DNA from: Nonomuraea muscovyensis
Lineage (GTDB): Bacteria > Actinomycetota > Actinomycetes > Streptosporangiales > Streptosporangiaceae
Assembly (NCBI RefSeq): GCF_014207745.1
Contig: NZ_JACHJB010000001.1
Span: forward strand, 2,790,001 to 2,854,000
Reading direction: 5' to 3'
DNA length: 64,000 nucleotides
How positions within the stretch are numbered: position 1 is the first letter of the stretch; each line of letters opens with the position of its first letter. Both the position numbers and the translations under genes were made by a program. Below, piece by piece: positions 51,964 to 61,103 of the stretch. The notes beneath the pieces were generated by a model. That model did not search any database. It saw nothing but the letters and a program-made list of their open reading frames with translations, and was not told where the DNA came from.

Positions 51964-52347
51964 CTACGCAGAGTCCTTCGGACCGTCGTCGGGCTGCTCC
52001 ATCGTCGCGGTTCGCCACCAAGTTCCGCCGTCCGTCTTTGCATCGATTCGGGCCATGACGTGGGCAACGAACTCCGAGGGCAAGCGCACCCCGTGTTCTT
52101 TCAGGTAGTGCGAGAGCCCTTCCGGCCAGACGTAGACACCATCGGTGAAATCGCTGGCTCCATTGTGCTGGCCACAGAACCGGCACATCGAGATGCCCAT
52201 CCAGTCCATGTGACCCATGCCGTTCTCCAGGTAGTTCACGACGAGGAGACGTCCCTGCTCGTCCCACTTGTCATCTATAAGAGTCGAAGGGTGCGGCCAG
52301 TCGGGCTCGTGATCGCTGTACCAATAGCCGATCTGTCGTCACTGCAT
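51964..52347 (-). pseudogene. CxxC hypothetical protein with TGA at codon 3
   Basis: A 128-codon frame: ATG CAG TGA, then RQIGYWYSDHEPDWPHPSTL, a MCRFCGQHNG metal-like site and DGVYVWPEGLSHYLKEHGVRLP. The pattern is that of a widespread actinomycete protein family of unknown function. Either it is inactivated by the TGA or it starts at the internal Met at 52239, losing about 35 residues. Confidence 0.6.
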
Positions 52348-52739
52348 TTGAGGCTCCCATGCATAGGCTCATGCCAAACCTATGCCTCCGGCGGGGGCGC
52401 TCCGCTCCGGGAGGAGGGATCTGATCGCCAGCCTGCCTAGACCCAGGCAGAGCCTGCGCCCCGATCTTCTTGCCGACGTCAATATCCGGCGTGACAACGA
52501 CAGCGCAGAACGGCACGAGAAGCTCCTGGAGATGCTGTTGGCCTTGGTCGGCAACGCATCCACCAGGGGCTTCTCTGCATACGGGCCAGATTCAGAAGCC
52601 GACGACAAGCCTGCGACATGCCGCTTCAGGATGGAAACGGCTCACTGCACCCGGTCATCCTCCGCTGACCCGCAGAACAATGAGGCCGACGTAGGCTCTG
52701 GCAACTCGACGCCACTCTCGGCCTGCGATTCGGCACCAA
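52348..52739. other. Intergenic with dispersed repeat copy 3
   Basis: 392 bp without a convincing gene. The dispersed repeat seen at 33739 recurs at about 52382-52412. Weak ORFs here lack codon bias and ribosome sites. Confidence 0.45.
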
Positions 52740-53120
52740 CTACTTGATCTTGTTACAGGCATTGCCTCGCTGGACGAAGCGGCCGTTCACATGCTCCCAA
52801 GCTGCAACGCAGACCAGGGTGCCAGTGGGCAGGGCGCGTCGGATTGTCCTCTTCCAGGTGGCCGGGTGGCCCCAACTCTGGGTATGGCTGTTCCAGCTGA
52901 ATCCCGTTCCATAGACCTGGAAGTGCCCATAGAAGCGGCTGTTGTAGGTAAGGCTGGCCGTGATGCTCTCCACCCACTGTCCGGAGCCCTCGGTGGTGTT
53001 GCACACCAGGACGTGACATGAGCGCGCGCCTGCTTGAGCCGGAGTAGCGGTGGTCGCGATCGCGGCTACTGCAGCCGCCGAGACAAGAGTAATCCGAGCG
53101 AGCCGGAGTTTCGGGTGCAT
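52740..53120 (-). CDS. Small secreted protein
   Basis: A 126-aa protein with a clear Sec signal peptide (LRLARITLVSAAAVAAIATTATPAQAGA, cleavage after AQA near 29). The mature chain of about 97 residues has three Cys, many aromatic residues (FYGHFQVYGTGFSWNSHTQSWGHPATW) and a Lys-rich end. Unknown function; extracellular by inference. Confidence 0.72.
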   Translation of the reverse strand: MHPKLRLARITLVSAAAVAAIATTATPAQAGARSCHVLVCNTTEGSGQWVESITASLTYNSRFYGHFQVYGTGFSWNSHTQSWGHPATWKRTIRRALPTGTLVCVAAWEHVNGRFVQRGNACNKIK

Positions 53121-54060
53121 GGATCTCGCATTTCTACTGGAGTATGGAACGGACCGCTGTATTCAATCGAAGACGAGCTTCACCGCGCCTTCAGATCGCC
53201 CTCGTCCGCATGCTGCAGACTTCCTCGGCTCCAGATGCTGCAGTTCCTGGCGCAGGGCACGCCTTGGTGGACAGATCCTTCGGGGAGTCACCCGCGATCG
53301 CCGACACCGAGCCCGGCAGCGCTCCACTGCTGGGCGTCACCGTCGGACTCACGGCCGGAGAGATGACGGTGGCTCAGGACACCCGCCGTGACAGGGGCTC
53401 GGCACCGTCGATCGGCACCTGCAAGCGTCAGTTCATCGAGAACGCCCGAGCCGGCCTGGTAGCGAAGAACTCACGCATCCCAGCCGCGGGGCAGCTCGAA
53501 GCAGAAAGCCGAAAGCCGAGCCCATCACCGTAGCCGCCGTGCAGGTACAGCAGCGTGATCGGCCGGTCCGGTCCCGGTGCGGGTCGTGTCCTGATCGGCT
53601 CTGGCCAAGGGCTTCGGGAACCCAATACGGCGGTCCTGCCTGTGCTCGGCCGGCGTCTCGACCACTTCCGGGACACGAGGACGCGACGGCCCGCGCGTAG
53701 CCGAGGTGCTCGGGCTTGTGAGCCTTGGAGCGACAGCGACCGGAAGTCAGACTCGCCTTGGCATTCTTGGTGGTCGTGTGCGGGGTGGCGGCGAATGATC
53801 GGCAAACCCCGGCGGGTTCGGCTTTTACCGTGAGGACAGCGTCATTTGGGCACGCCACGGTGCGCCTTCATCTGTTCGCGCCACACAATGCCATCCGCAT
53901 TTATGGCATAGCTAAATATGTCAGGCTATACAGTGATAAGTCGGGAAATAAGGCTTTGCCCCTTTCCGGGAGAAGGGGGCTTGTCGTCGCCGTTAGCCTT
54001 GGGTGATGTCCGCGCCGAATCGGCGTATCAATGGACAGAAACCTCAGGGAGTGATCTCTG
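53121..54060. other. Long gene-poor region with rep relic
   Basis: 940 bp. Minus-strand sequence at about 53565-53745 encodes CRSKAHKPEHLGYA, SRKW and VLGSRSPW-like pieces in shifting frames, clearly a decayed RepSA-like 3' region matching the intact rep. Downstream in another frame is a short TLLYLHGGYGDG, possibly a hydrolase scrap. The 53760-54060 part is AT-richer with no gene seen. Confidence 0.6.
53565..53745 (-). pseudogene. Rep relic
   Basis: Retains GRCRSKAHKPEHLGYA and neighbouring pieces of the replication initiator found intact at 20622-22256, in two frames with frameshifts. Confidence 0.7.
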
Positions 54061-54318
54061 ATGCTCAAGCGACTTCTCATCACCGCCGCCGTGGCGGGAT
54101 CCACGCTGCTCGTCACCGGACCGATCACCTCACAGACCGCCAACGCCGCGTCCGCCTACGTGCCGGCCGGCGAGCAGGGCCTCACCGTACAGACTGAGGT
54201 TGCGCGCAAGTGCAAATGGCGCAAGCGGAACGGCCGGTGGTGCTACTACTGCCGCTACCACGGCGAGTGGCGGCGCGAGTGGTGCCGGCACCGCGGCTGG
54301 GACTGGGACGAGGACTGA
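54061..54318 (+). CDS. Secreted Trp/Cys/Arg-rich small protein
   Basis: An 85-aa protein with a Sec signal peptide (LLITAAVAGSTLLVTGPITSQTANAAS, cleavage after ANA near 29). The mature chain, about 56 residues, ends in a basic, Trp-rich segment with four Cys (KCKWRKRNGRWCYYCRYHG, REWCRHRGWDWDED). GGGAG upstream of the ATG. Two disulfides and high charge suggest an exported antimicrobial-like or surface-active peptide; no family is known to me. Confidence 0.7.
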   Translation: MLKRLLITAAVAGSTLLVTGPITSQTANAASAYVPAGEQGLTVQTEVARKCKWRKRNGRWCYYCRYHGEWRREWCRHRGWDWDED

Positions 54319-54845
54319 CCGCCGGTGATGTGACCGCCGCCGCCGTGCGGAAGGGGGCCTTCCGCGCGGCGGTCGGCTGCCCCACGGCCGGCAAGGCCGC
54401 TCTTGAGCCGAGAGACCTCATGACGAAGCCGTACGAGGAGAGCATCCAACCCTGCCGGGCTGGTAGGTCAAGCGTCTGAAGTCGGTGTCGTGCAGGTAGA
54501 CGTGGGCGGCGTCCTCGGTCCAGAACTCATACAGTCCTCCTGTGGAAGTGACGCCACGATCCTTGTCCTCGGTCACGCCGACGAACTCAGTCACTGGCAC
54601 GAGGACATGGTCGCGCACACCTGAACGATCTTGGAAGCCGCTGGCTGGTGACGGCAACGTCCCCGCACACGGGCTCACTGCGGCAACCATCTACGCGTTC
54701 CTGACCCCGGTCTCGATCACCCGAGCTTGGTGCCTGCTCCGCCTGAGCTCGGACGGTCACTGGCTGGATACCGCCTGCTATCCTCATCACCTCGACGGCG
54801 GCCCGCGCCGTGTCTCTGCCGATCTACACCGCCGCATCGTGAATC
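54319..54845. other. Intergenic with XRE-DUF5753 relic
   Basis: 527 bp. A fragment on the minus strand at 54360-54455 is related to the 27621 regulator. A second open minus-strand stretch (54470-54640, FVGVTEDKDRGVTSTGGLYEF) looks coding but has no start or known family. Confidence 0.5.
54360..54455 (-). pseudogene. XRE-DUF5753 regulator fragment
   Basis: Encodes LDALLVRLRHEVSRLKSGLAG, the linker between HTH and DUF5753, matching VLLTRLRYEVSRLKGGLAG of the intact AICE regulator. Confidence 0.65.
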
Positions 54846-55394
54846 TCAGGCGAGGTCCGTTACCAGCTTGGAGTACAGGTACATGTCGCGGCGCTCGCCG
54901 CCGATGTCCTGCCAACTGCGTAGCAATCCCTCACGGACGAACCCCGCTCGCTCGGCGGCCTTCCACGACGACGCGTTCCACGGCTCCACATGCAACTCCA
55001 GCCGTGGAATCCCCAGCCGCTCCAAGCCCCACGACGAGACCGCACGCAACGCCGCGTGGGCGACGCCCCGGCCTCGGGCCGACCCTGCCACCCAGTAACC
55101 CACCGAAGCCCGTCCATGCGGACCTGGCCACAACCCGATCTGCCCAACGGCCCGATCAGCGCCGACATCCGCGATCGCGAACGAGTACCCAACCCTCTCA
55201 ACGGCCCTGCTCCACTGCCTGCGGATGAAGGCCGCGCCCTCCACGTCCGAGTATCTCGACGGCACGCTGGTGATCAGAGAAATATAGGGGTCCTCAGCCG
55301 CCTCCTTCACCACCGCGACATCATCGAGCCGCCACGGACGAAGCAAGAACCTCTCACCAGCCGGGAGTTCCGGAACTATGAGCGGGTTGTCCAT
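54846..55394 (-). CDS. GNAT N-acetyltransferase (RimJ/RimL type)
   Basis: A 182-aa acetyltransferase: FLLRPWRLDDVAVVKEAAED opening, AVGQIGLWP, the acetyl-CoA-binding VGYWVAGSARGRGVA (Q/R-x-x-G-x-A pattern) and NASSWKAAERAGFVREG. The family acetylates ribosomal protein or amino-acid N-termini. ATG at 55394. Confidence 0.9.
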   Translation of the reverse strand: MDNPLIVPELPAGERFLLRPWRLDDVAVVKEAAEDPYISLITSVPSRYSDVEGAAFIRRQWSRAVERVGYSFAIADVGADRAVGQIGLWPGPHGRASVGYWVAGSARGRGVAHAALRAVSSWGLERLGIPRLELHVEPWNASSWKAAERAGFVREGLLRSWQDIGGERRDMYLYSKLVTDLA

Positions 55395-55437
55395 CCTCCC
55401 ATCATGCCGGCGAGAACGATCAGGGCCGCAGACGTAA

Positions 55438-55470
55438 GCATCCGGCAGGGGCACTCCGGCTTCGGGATGA
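55438..55470. repeat. Short dispersed repeat (copy 4 of 4)
   Basis: CATCCGGCAGGGGCACTCC and GGCTTCGGGATGATC, matching the family at 33739. Confidence 0.5.
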
Positions 55471-55473
55471 TCA

Positions 55474-55650
55474 GGCGGGATGCGTGTGCGTCCGCACGGG
55501 GAGGTGGCCGCGGATGTTGTCGCAGCAGACGGAAAGTCCGCTGTGGCGAGGGCACTCGACCTCGTCGGACGTCGGGCAGAAGTAAATGTCCGGGCAGCCG
55601 CAGTCGTAGAAGTGTGGCAGCTGGTCGGGCTCTGTGCGTCTCTTATTGAG
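55474..55650 (-). pseudogene. Cys-rich small protein relic
   Basis: A minus-strand stretch encoding LPHFYDCGCPDIYFCPTSDE, VECPRHSGLSVCC and a short tail, with six to seven Cys. No usable start codon precedes it. Probably the end of a lost gene. Confidence 0.4.
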
Positions 55651-56014
55651 GTCGGCCCTGGCAGGGTCCGCGGTGGCGTTCGTGCTGCCGCTCCTCGTCC
55701 ACTGGCAGGTCCGTGATTCGGAGTCCGAGCTCCGGTTGGCAATGGCGTTGGCGCTGGCGCCCTTCCCGCTCAGCATGGTGGCCGCGCTACTGGCCCGTCT
55801 GCCTGCCTGGCCGGCCGTTGGGCTGGTGGCACCCTTCGTCATGCTGGCGGTCGTCTTCATCCAGCCGCATTACGACTCCTGGGTGTCCGACGAGAACCTC
55901 GCGCTCCACCTCTTCATAGCGGTCCCTGCGGTGACCGGCTTCATGATCACGGCCCTGCTCTGTGCTCTGCTCTTCCGGAAGACCGCGGGCTCGCCAGGGG
56001 TAGACGCAGCGTAG
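55634..56014 (+). CDS. Small membrane protein
   Basis: A 126-aa protein, GTG start, with four hydrophobic helices (ALAGSAVAFVLPLLVHW, AMALALAPFPLSMVAALLA, AVGLVAPFVMLAVVFI, LFIAVPAVTGFMITALLCALLF). No family is recognised. Confidence 0.62.
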   Translation: MRLLLRSALAGSAVAFVLPLLVHWQVRDSESELRLAMALALAPFPLSMVAALLARLPAWPAVGLVAPFVMLAVVFIQPHYDSWVSDENLALHLFIAVPAVTGFMITALLCALLFRKTAGSPGVDAA

Positions 56015-56328
56015 GGGAGACATGGCAGGGGCCTTGCTCCAGCCGTGCTCCTGAAGTGTGGACACTTTGCGTACCACCGGATGGTGCCTTTCCGATCTTG
56101 TACGGCAGCGAAATACAGCTACCCGCTCAGCGGAGGTGGCGCAGGGCCGAGCAGGTCCACAATCATGGCTGGCGTGGCGGTACTCCGGTTACTGGCAGTT
56201 GGCCTGCTCGGAGGCGGTGTCATGACGATCCCGTCCTGTGGGCTCAGCGTGGCAGTGACGCCGAGGAGACAAAGCACTATCTGAGCGGTTCGGCTGTGCC
56301 CTGCATCGGCTGATGTCATCGTTGGCCC
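56015..56328. other. Intergenic with duplicated element-end sequence
   Basis: 314 bp. About 56085-56235 repeats 34210-34360 with over 80 percent identity by eye, including AAATACAGCTAC and GTCCACAATCATG, and the start of the 34344 membrane gene (GTCATGACGATCCCGT). The copied gene is broken after about 20 codons. Confidence 0.65.
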
Positions 56329-57189
56329 ATGGGGAAGGATCTTGTACGGGGCGCTGGTGTTGGGCTGGTGGTAGGCGTTGGGCTCGGATATCCGGTGTCG
56401 CGGTTGTACGAGGAGGACATAGAGGCGTACACAGTCATGCCCGGAGTGGCTGTGGGCATATTGCTGGTCGTCCCCGCCGGATGGCTGCTTGGCATATGGC
56501 TGAGGATTGCGCATCCGATCCGCAGTGCGTTGCTTGCGCCCTTGTTGTTGCTGGTGTTGAAGAACGCGGCGGATCTGGCCGTGCCGAGCCCCCGTCCCCA
56601 TCTGGCCTTGCTCGGGTTCACCGTGCTGGCCATGGTGAGTTATGCGAGCGCCGCCGGATTGGCGGGTACGGCGTCGCCGGTGCCCCGGGTCATCGCGGCT
56701 GTGGTCGTGTGCGCGTGTGTGATCACGACGGCGACGATCCAACAGCGACGAACGGAGACTTGGCAACAGCAGCTGCGCACGGACTTGATCGCCTCCTACA
56801 ACGAGTCCGTTCCCCTGGCGGTGCCTGATGCTGTCCCCGGACGCACGCTGATGAATGTGTGGACCATCACCGACGACGTCCTGGCACTCGAATACGCCAA
56901 GGACCGACAGAGCGAGCCCGACGTATTCGTCCGTATCAGCAGCAGCGGGGATCCTCACAAGGCGTGCGCGGCGTGGGGACGGGACTCTGAACCCTGCGAG
57001 CGGCTGGCGGCGGATCGATGGCTGTCCAAGAAGGAGGCGAACGGCAGGATGGTGCTGTTCGCCAGGGTGGGGCGCCGGCTTGTTGAGGTCGACTCAACCG
57101 CTCTGAGTCTCGACGAGGCCCTTGCTGCGGGGAGCAAGCTGCGCGCGGTCAGCGCGGAGTACCTCGTCGACTACGAGCCTCCGCGGTGA
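56329..57189 (+). CDS. Membrane protein with extracytoplasmic domain
   Basis: A 286-aa protein: four helices in the first 140 residues, then a soluble domain of about 145 residues (TLMNVWTITDDVLALEYAKD, then CAAWGRDSEPCERLAADRWL) with two Cys. Unknown function. Codon use is normal. Confidence 0.68.
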   Translation: MGKDLVRGAGVGLVVGVGLGYPVSRLYEEDIEAYTVMPGVAVGILLVVPAGWLLGIWLRIAHPIRSALLAPLLLLVLKNAADLAVPSPRPHLALLGFTVLAMVSYASAAGLAGTASPVPRVIAAVVVCACVITTATIQQRRTETWQQQLRTDLIASYNESVPLAVPDAVPGRTLMNVWTITDDVLALEYAKDRQSEPDVFVRISSSGDPHKACAAWGRDSEPCERLAADRWLSKKEANGRMVLFARVGRRLVEVDSTALSLDEALAAGSKLRAVSAEYLVDYEPPR

Positions 57190-57702
57190 TGATCGCCAGT
57201 CGGCGTCCATAACGCTACCCGCCCACCGAGGCTGGCATGGTCGCTGGCTTGCGTCGCGCCCACCTGGCCCGCAATCTCGCTCTCCAAGGAGAACGCGCCA
57301 CCTACAGCGCCCGTGGCGGTGAACGGTGATGCCAGGCGATCGTGGCGTTGCCCAAGGATGCGGCGCGGCAGGTGGCTGTCACCGGCACGCGTCCGGGAGG
57401 CAGCCGCGGCCGGCTCGCCGACCTGGAACTCGGCACCGGCGCCGGGCCCTGGCCGAGGACACGTCCCTCCCGCAGACGCTGCCCGCCCCCTGAGCACCTG
57501 TCCACCCGTCCCTACCTGCAGAAGGAACCACCCCCCGGGCCCGTGGAACCTTGCTCACCCGACGCGACCGGCGGTCGCGAGCAAGCCTTTCCTCCGTACT
57601 CGGACGGGCATCGAGAACCCGGCTGCGCTGAAAGCCGCAGGTGACACCGATACCGTCAAGGGCTGGGGAAGGTGACCGTATCGCGGACTTCGCCCGATGG
57701 CC
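57190..57702. other. Intergenic, 513 bp
   Basis: GC-rich with several weak overlapping frames, none with a ribosome site or recognisable motif. Nothing I can support. Confidence 0.4.
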
Positions 57703-58326
57703 TCACAGGCCACTCGGACGCGGCCACGTGTAGTTACAGGAGGAGAAACCGAGGTCGTTGGCAAGTTTGATCGCTGAGTCATCGTACTTGCGATACATAT
57801 CTAGATAGGCGGAGGCCGTCTTCCAGTCGTACCGCCCGATAGCCGCGGTCATATTGGACCAGGCCCAGTTTGCCTTCGAGTAGTCATCCCAGATCTTCCG
57901 CATCGGACGGGCCATATCGTCCGGCAGATCGGCGGTCGCGGAGCGCCACCTGCGAAGCAACAGCTTGCGCAGTTCGAGAACCTTCTTGGCCCATGGATGG
58001 AAGGTGGCAGCGTCACTTCCGGAGAGCCGGTTCATCTCGTCGACGCGCTCAAGGACCTTGCCGCAGGCCCGATCGCCGTCGGTCACCACCAGGTCGGTGG
58101 CCTCCGTGTCATCCGTCCCACGGTCGGGCGTGATCGGCTGAGCCTGCGCAGAGTGGGACGATCCGGAAGAGGGGCTAGGAGTGGCGCCAATAATATCTTT
58201 CACCGAGGAAACGCCAAGAAACGTAACAATGGCCAATACGGAGGCAATGAATCCAATGATTCCAGCGGCTAGTCCGACGAAACTCTTACGTTTGACGGGC
58301 GGCTGTCCAGGAGTACGGAAAGACAT
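57703..58326 (-). CDS. Membrane-anchored protein
   Basis: A 207-aa protein: a basic N-terminus, one membrane helix (FVGLAAGIIGFIASVLAIVTFLGV, about 17-40), a Ser/Thr/Pro linker, and an extracytoplasmic helical domain with Trp-rich end (WDDYSKANWAWSNM, then YDWKTASAYLDMYRKYD). Two Cys may form a disulfide. No family is recognised. The AT-richer codon use differs from its neighbours. Confidence 0.7.
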   Translation of the reverse strand: MSFRTPGQPPVKRKSFVGLAAGIIGFIASVLAIVTFLGVSSVKDIIGATPSPSSGSSHSAQAQPITPDRGTDDTEATDLVVTDGDRACGKVLERVDEMNRLSGSDAATFHPWAKKVLELRKLLLRRWRSATADLPDDMARPMRKIWDDYSKANWAWSNMTAAIGRYDWKTASAYLDMYRKYDDSAIKLANDLGFSSCNYTWPRPSGL

Positions 58327-58371
58327 CGAACATCCCATTCACCTCGGCGGCGCCAATAAGATGTTTAGTGA

Positions 58372-58683
58372 TTAGCCAATAATCTCATCGTCGGCATGAT
58401 TGTCAAGATCCGCATTCCCTCGCCTCCAGTCTGGGTGGGTCGAGCAAGATCGGCGTGTGTCTTTGCTCGTAGGGGATCCATTGGGCCGTCTGGGAACACC
58501 CGGCTGGACGATCACGAACTGGACGGGGGGAGTGCGGGTCCGCTCGAAGCTCGCTCCTGCGTGTCTGGTGAGGTTGGCGACCTCTTCGGTGGCTCGCTTG
58601 AGCACCTCGGCCGGGATGTGCCCCTCCAGGGCTACCTCGTGCGGTCGGTCCATGTCCTCGTCGGGAAGGAGCACATGCATCAC
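58372..58683 (-). CDS. Hypothetical protein, possibly truncated
   Basis: 103 aa. The first half (HVLLPDEDMDRPHEVALEGH, EVLKRATEEVANLTRHAG) reads as real coding sequence, the second half (RPNGSPTSKDTRRSC onward) does not. Either a frameshift near 58500 or a chance ORF. Confidence 0.4.
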   Translation of the reverse strand: MMHVLLPDEDMDRPHEVALEGHIPAEVLKRATEEVANLTRHAGASFERTRTPPVQFVIVQPGVPRRPNGSPTSKDTRRSCSTHPDWRRGNADLDNHADDEIIG

Positions 58684-58788
58684 CCCTGCCGGCTCTCACT
58701 CACGGCCGGAGGCCGCGGGGATGCTAGAATTTTCGGTTCACCTGGTGCCGCTCGTTAGCGCGGTAATCGGCTCCTGGGGTGAGCTGTG

Positions 58789-60189
58789 ATGCCGACGATA
58801 GGGATTTCCCCGGCGAACAATGGACTGAGCACGCGCCGCGGAGGACGTCATTCCGGGAAAGGGCGTCCCATCCGCATCGCTGGGCTCGTGTCTTGCGTTG
58901 TCCTCTTGATCGCGAGCTGCTCATTCACATCCGGGTCGGCGACCACGGCGCTCTCGGACACGTCGATACGGTCGACCCGGTCGTCACAGCCCGGCACGCC
59001 GGCCGCAACCCGCTCCGCGACAAGGCGGCCGGCGCTGAAGCCCATCGATCCGGCCGCATTTCGGGCCGTCGTGGCCGCCGCAGCCAAGAAGCTCCTGGTC
59101 CCCGGGGCGGTGGTCGTGCTCCGCACCCCGCAGGGGAACTTTGAAGCGAGGGCCGGCACCACAAAGCTGGGCACGCAGACGCCGCCGGATGCGGACACTC
59201 ATGTCCGGATCGCCTCGAACACCAAGACCATGACGTCGGCGCTGATCGTGCTACTCGCCCAGGACGGCAAGCTTCGGTTCGACGACCCAGTGTCCACATA
59301 CGTCCCAGATGTGCCCAACGGCAAGAACATCACCATCGCAGAGCTGCTGAAGATGCGGAGCGGGCTTTACAACTACACGAATGCGCCCGAGTTGGCGGCG
59401 GCTCTGGACGCCGACCCGACGAAGGTCTGGACACCGCAGGAGGTATTGGCCATCGCGTTCCGGCGCCCGCCGCAGTTCCAGCCCGGTACGTCCTACGACT
59501 ACAGCAACACCAACTACGCATTGCTGGGTCTGATCGCCGAGAAGGCCGGTGGGCGCCCATTGGCCCAGCAATTCCAGGACCGCTTGTTCGGCCCGCTCGG
59601 GCTGCGGCAGACTTCGCTTCCCGCCGCCGAAGACAACTCCATCCCGGATCGTTACTCGCATGGCTACATGTACGGCGGATCCTCCTATGCGCTGGTCGAC
59701 AAGCAGTACCCCGCCGACCTGCAGACCGCCGCACGCAACGGAACACTCCAGCCCGTCGACTACACCAACCAGAACTCCTCCTACGCAACCGCTGCCGGTG
59801 GCGTCCTCTCCACGGCGGGCAACCTGGCCACGTGGATCCGAGCACTGGTTTCCGGCACGGTCTTGAATGCCGAGTACCAGCAACGATGGCTTCACAGCCT
59901 GCAACCCGAGGACCCGGACACACCCGATGGGCAGCAATACGGCTACGGCATCGCCTATCAACGTTTCGGGCCGAACGCCTCGATGTACTACCACGGCGGT
60001 GAACTTCCGGGCTTCAACTCGTTCATCGGCCATGACGCAGATAACAACGTGACGCTCGTGATATGGACGAACTTGACCCTGTCGCCCGACGGCAGGACTA
60101 CGGCGAATGCCCTACTGCCGGCAGTTCTCGATGAGATTTACGCCGGGCTATCGCTGTCGCCCACACCATCCCCTACCACCACCAGGTAA
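58789..60189 (+). CDS. Serine beta-lactamase-fold hydrolase (D-Ala-D-Ala carboxypeptidase-like lipoprotein)
   Basis: A 466-aa class-C-like penicillin-recognising enzyme. An N-terminal membrane segment ends in LLIASC, a lipobox with Cys at about 43. The catalytic triad is present: S-x-x-K in IASNTKTM, Y-x-N in YDYSNTNYALLG, and HGGELPGF near the C-terminus in place of KTG. Probably a cell-wall peptidase or esterase outside the membrane. GTG and ATG starts lie next to each other at 58786-58791. Confidence 0.9.
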   Translation: MPTIGISPANNGLSTRRGGRHSGKGRPIRIAGLVSCVVLLIASCSFTSGSATTALSDTSIRSTRSSQPGTPAATRSATRRPALKPIDPAAFRAVVAAAAKKLLVPGAVVVLRTPQGNFEARAGTTKLGTQTPPDADTHVRIASNTKTMTSALIVLLAQDGKLRFDDPVSTYVPDVPNGKNITIAELLKMRSGLYNYTNAPELAAALDADPTKVWTPQEVLAIAFRRPPQFQPGTSYDYSNTNYALLGLIAEKAGGRPLAQQFQDRLFGPLGLRQTSLPAAEDNSIPDRYSHGYMYGGSSYALVDKQYPADLQTAARNGTLQPVDYTNQNSSYATAAGGVLSTAGNLATWIRALVSGTVLNAEYQQRWLHSLQPEDPDTPDGQQYGYGIAYQRFGPNASMYYHGGELPGFNSFIGHDADNNVTLVIWTNLTLSPDGRTTANALLPAVLDEIYAGLSLSPTPSPTTTR

Positions 60190-60269
60190 TGCGGTCCGAC
60201 ACGTCACCGTCGCCGTGGTGCGCAGCAGCGGGATCCGTCGGTCGGTCGTCTTCCCCTTCACGGCGGCTG

Positions 60270-60413
60270 CTGAAGCTGGGGCAGCAGGCGTTGCCGGTGC
60301 TGGTACACCTGCGCTAAGGCGAGACGTTCAGCGAGCTCGGGGCCGGATTCGGGGTGTCCACGGCGACCGCCTGGCGGTATGTCGAAGAGACGGTGACGCT
60401 GCTGCCGGCCTGA
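60270..60413 (+). pseudogene. IS transposase N-terminal fragment
   Basis: Encodes LGQQALPVLVHLR, a stop, then GETFSELGAGFGVSTATAWRYVEETV, the helix-turn-helix start of an IS5-like transposase with an in-frame TAA and nothing after it. Confidence 0.7.
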
Positions 60414-60500
60414 ACGGCCCGGGTCATCGCATCACTGGACGCAACGATCGTGTGGACCTCGGGCGCGCTACCAGTAAGGCGCATGACCTGAGCGCAGCTA

Positions 60501-61103
60501 TCAAGGGGCGGGAGCGGAGGGGGCGAGGCGATCCCGGACCAGGCGCTGCCGTTCCGCTGACAGGCCCTGGTCCCTCATGGCCCGATGCAACAGGGAAAAA
60601 TCGCACCCATGCGCGCTCATATGGTCGAGGAGAGGTTCGTAGCGATCGGCCCTGTCCCGCACGAGTTCCGTCGCCAACCGTAGTTCCAAACGAACCGCAG
60701 GAACCTGGTGCGAGCCACATGCGATCCACACGTAGTGCTGCCACGGGCCGCGACCAACGCATTCCATCCCGTCCGAGTCAACCTGCCTCTCAACGGTGCT
60801 CATTTCCACCTTGACCCCGTGTACCTCGTACCTGGCGAAGTATTGCGAGGACTCTGGCAGCCACGAGGCGGCATGAAGGCAGGGAAACGAGGCGAGCGCG
60901 GCACCGAACGTATCCACGTCCTCTCGCCGCGCCGCCAGGAGGTCGATGTCCCCGACAGGAAGCCGAACACCCTGGAGAAGAGCCGCGCTCGTTCCCCCCA
61001 GGCGATAAGTGATGTCGGCACCTTCGGCTCGCATGATGGTGAGCACCGTGTCCAGCGCCGCAGTGATGTCCGCCACCCGGAGAAATGTTCCACCGTTGTC
61101 CAT
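60501..61103 (-). CDS. Nucleotidyltransferase-fold protein
   Basis: A 200-aa protein with the polymerase-beta-like opening ADITYRLGGTSAALLQGVRL and acidic VGDIDLLAARR, followed by an AbiEii/aminoglycoside-type core (HGVKVEMST) and an HD-poor helical end. Proteins of this size act on RNA ends, antibiotics or toxin targets; a stand-alone MNT or AbiEii-like role is possible. No partner gene is adjacent. Confidence 0.75.
   Translation of the reverse strand: MDNGGTFLRVADITAALDTVLTIMRAEGADITYRLGGTSAALLQGVRLPVGDIDLLAARREDVDTFGAALASFPCLHAASWLPESSQYFARYEVHGVKVEMSTVERQVDSDGMECVGRGPWQHYVWIACGSHQVPAVRLELRLATELVRDRADRYEPLLDHMSAHGCDFSLLHRAMRDQGLSAERQRLVRDRLAPSAPAP

Noticed and set aside
53428..53560. Alpha/beta-hydrolase gene suggested by TLLYLHGGYGDG
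   Set aside because: Only a short stretch is recognisable, in a region with frameshifted rep remains; no catalytic residues follow.
57190..57702. Weak ORFs of 100-120 aa
   Set aside because: They overlap each other in different frames, with Pro/Arg-rich shadow-type composition and no ribosome sites.
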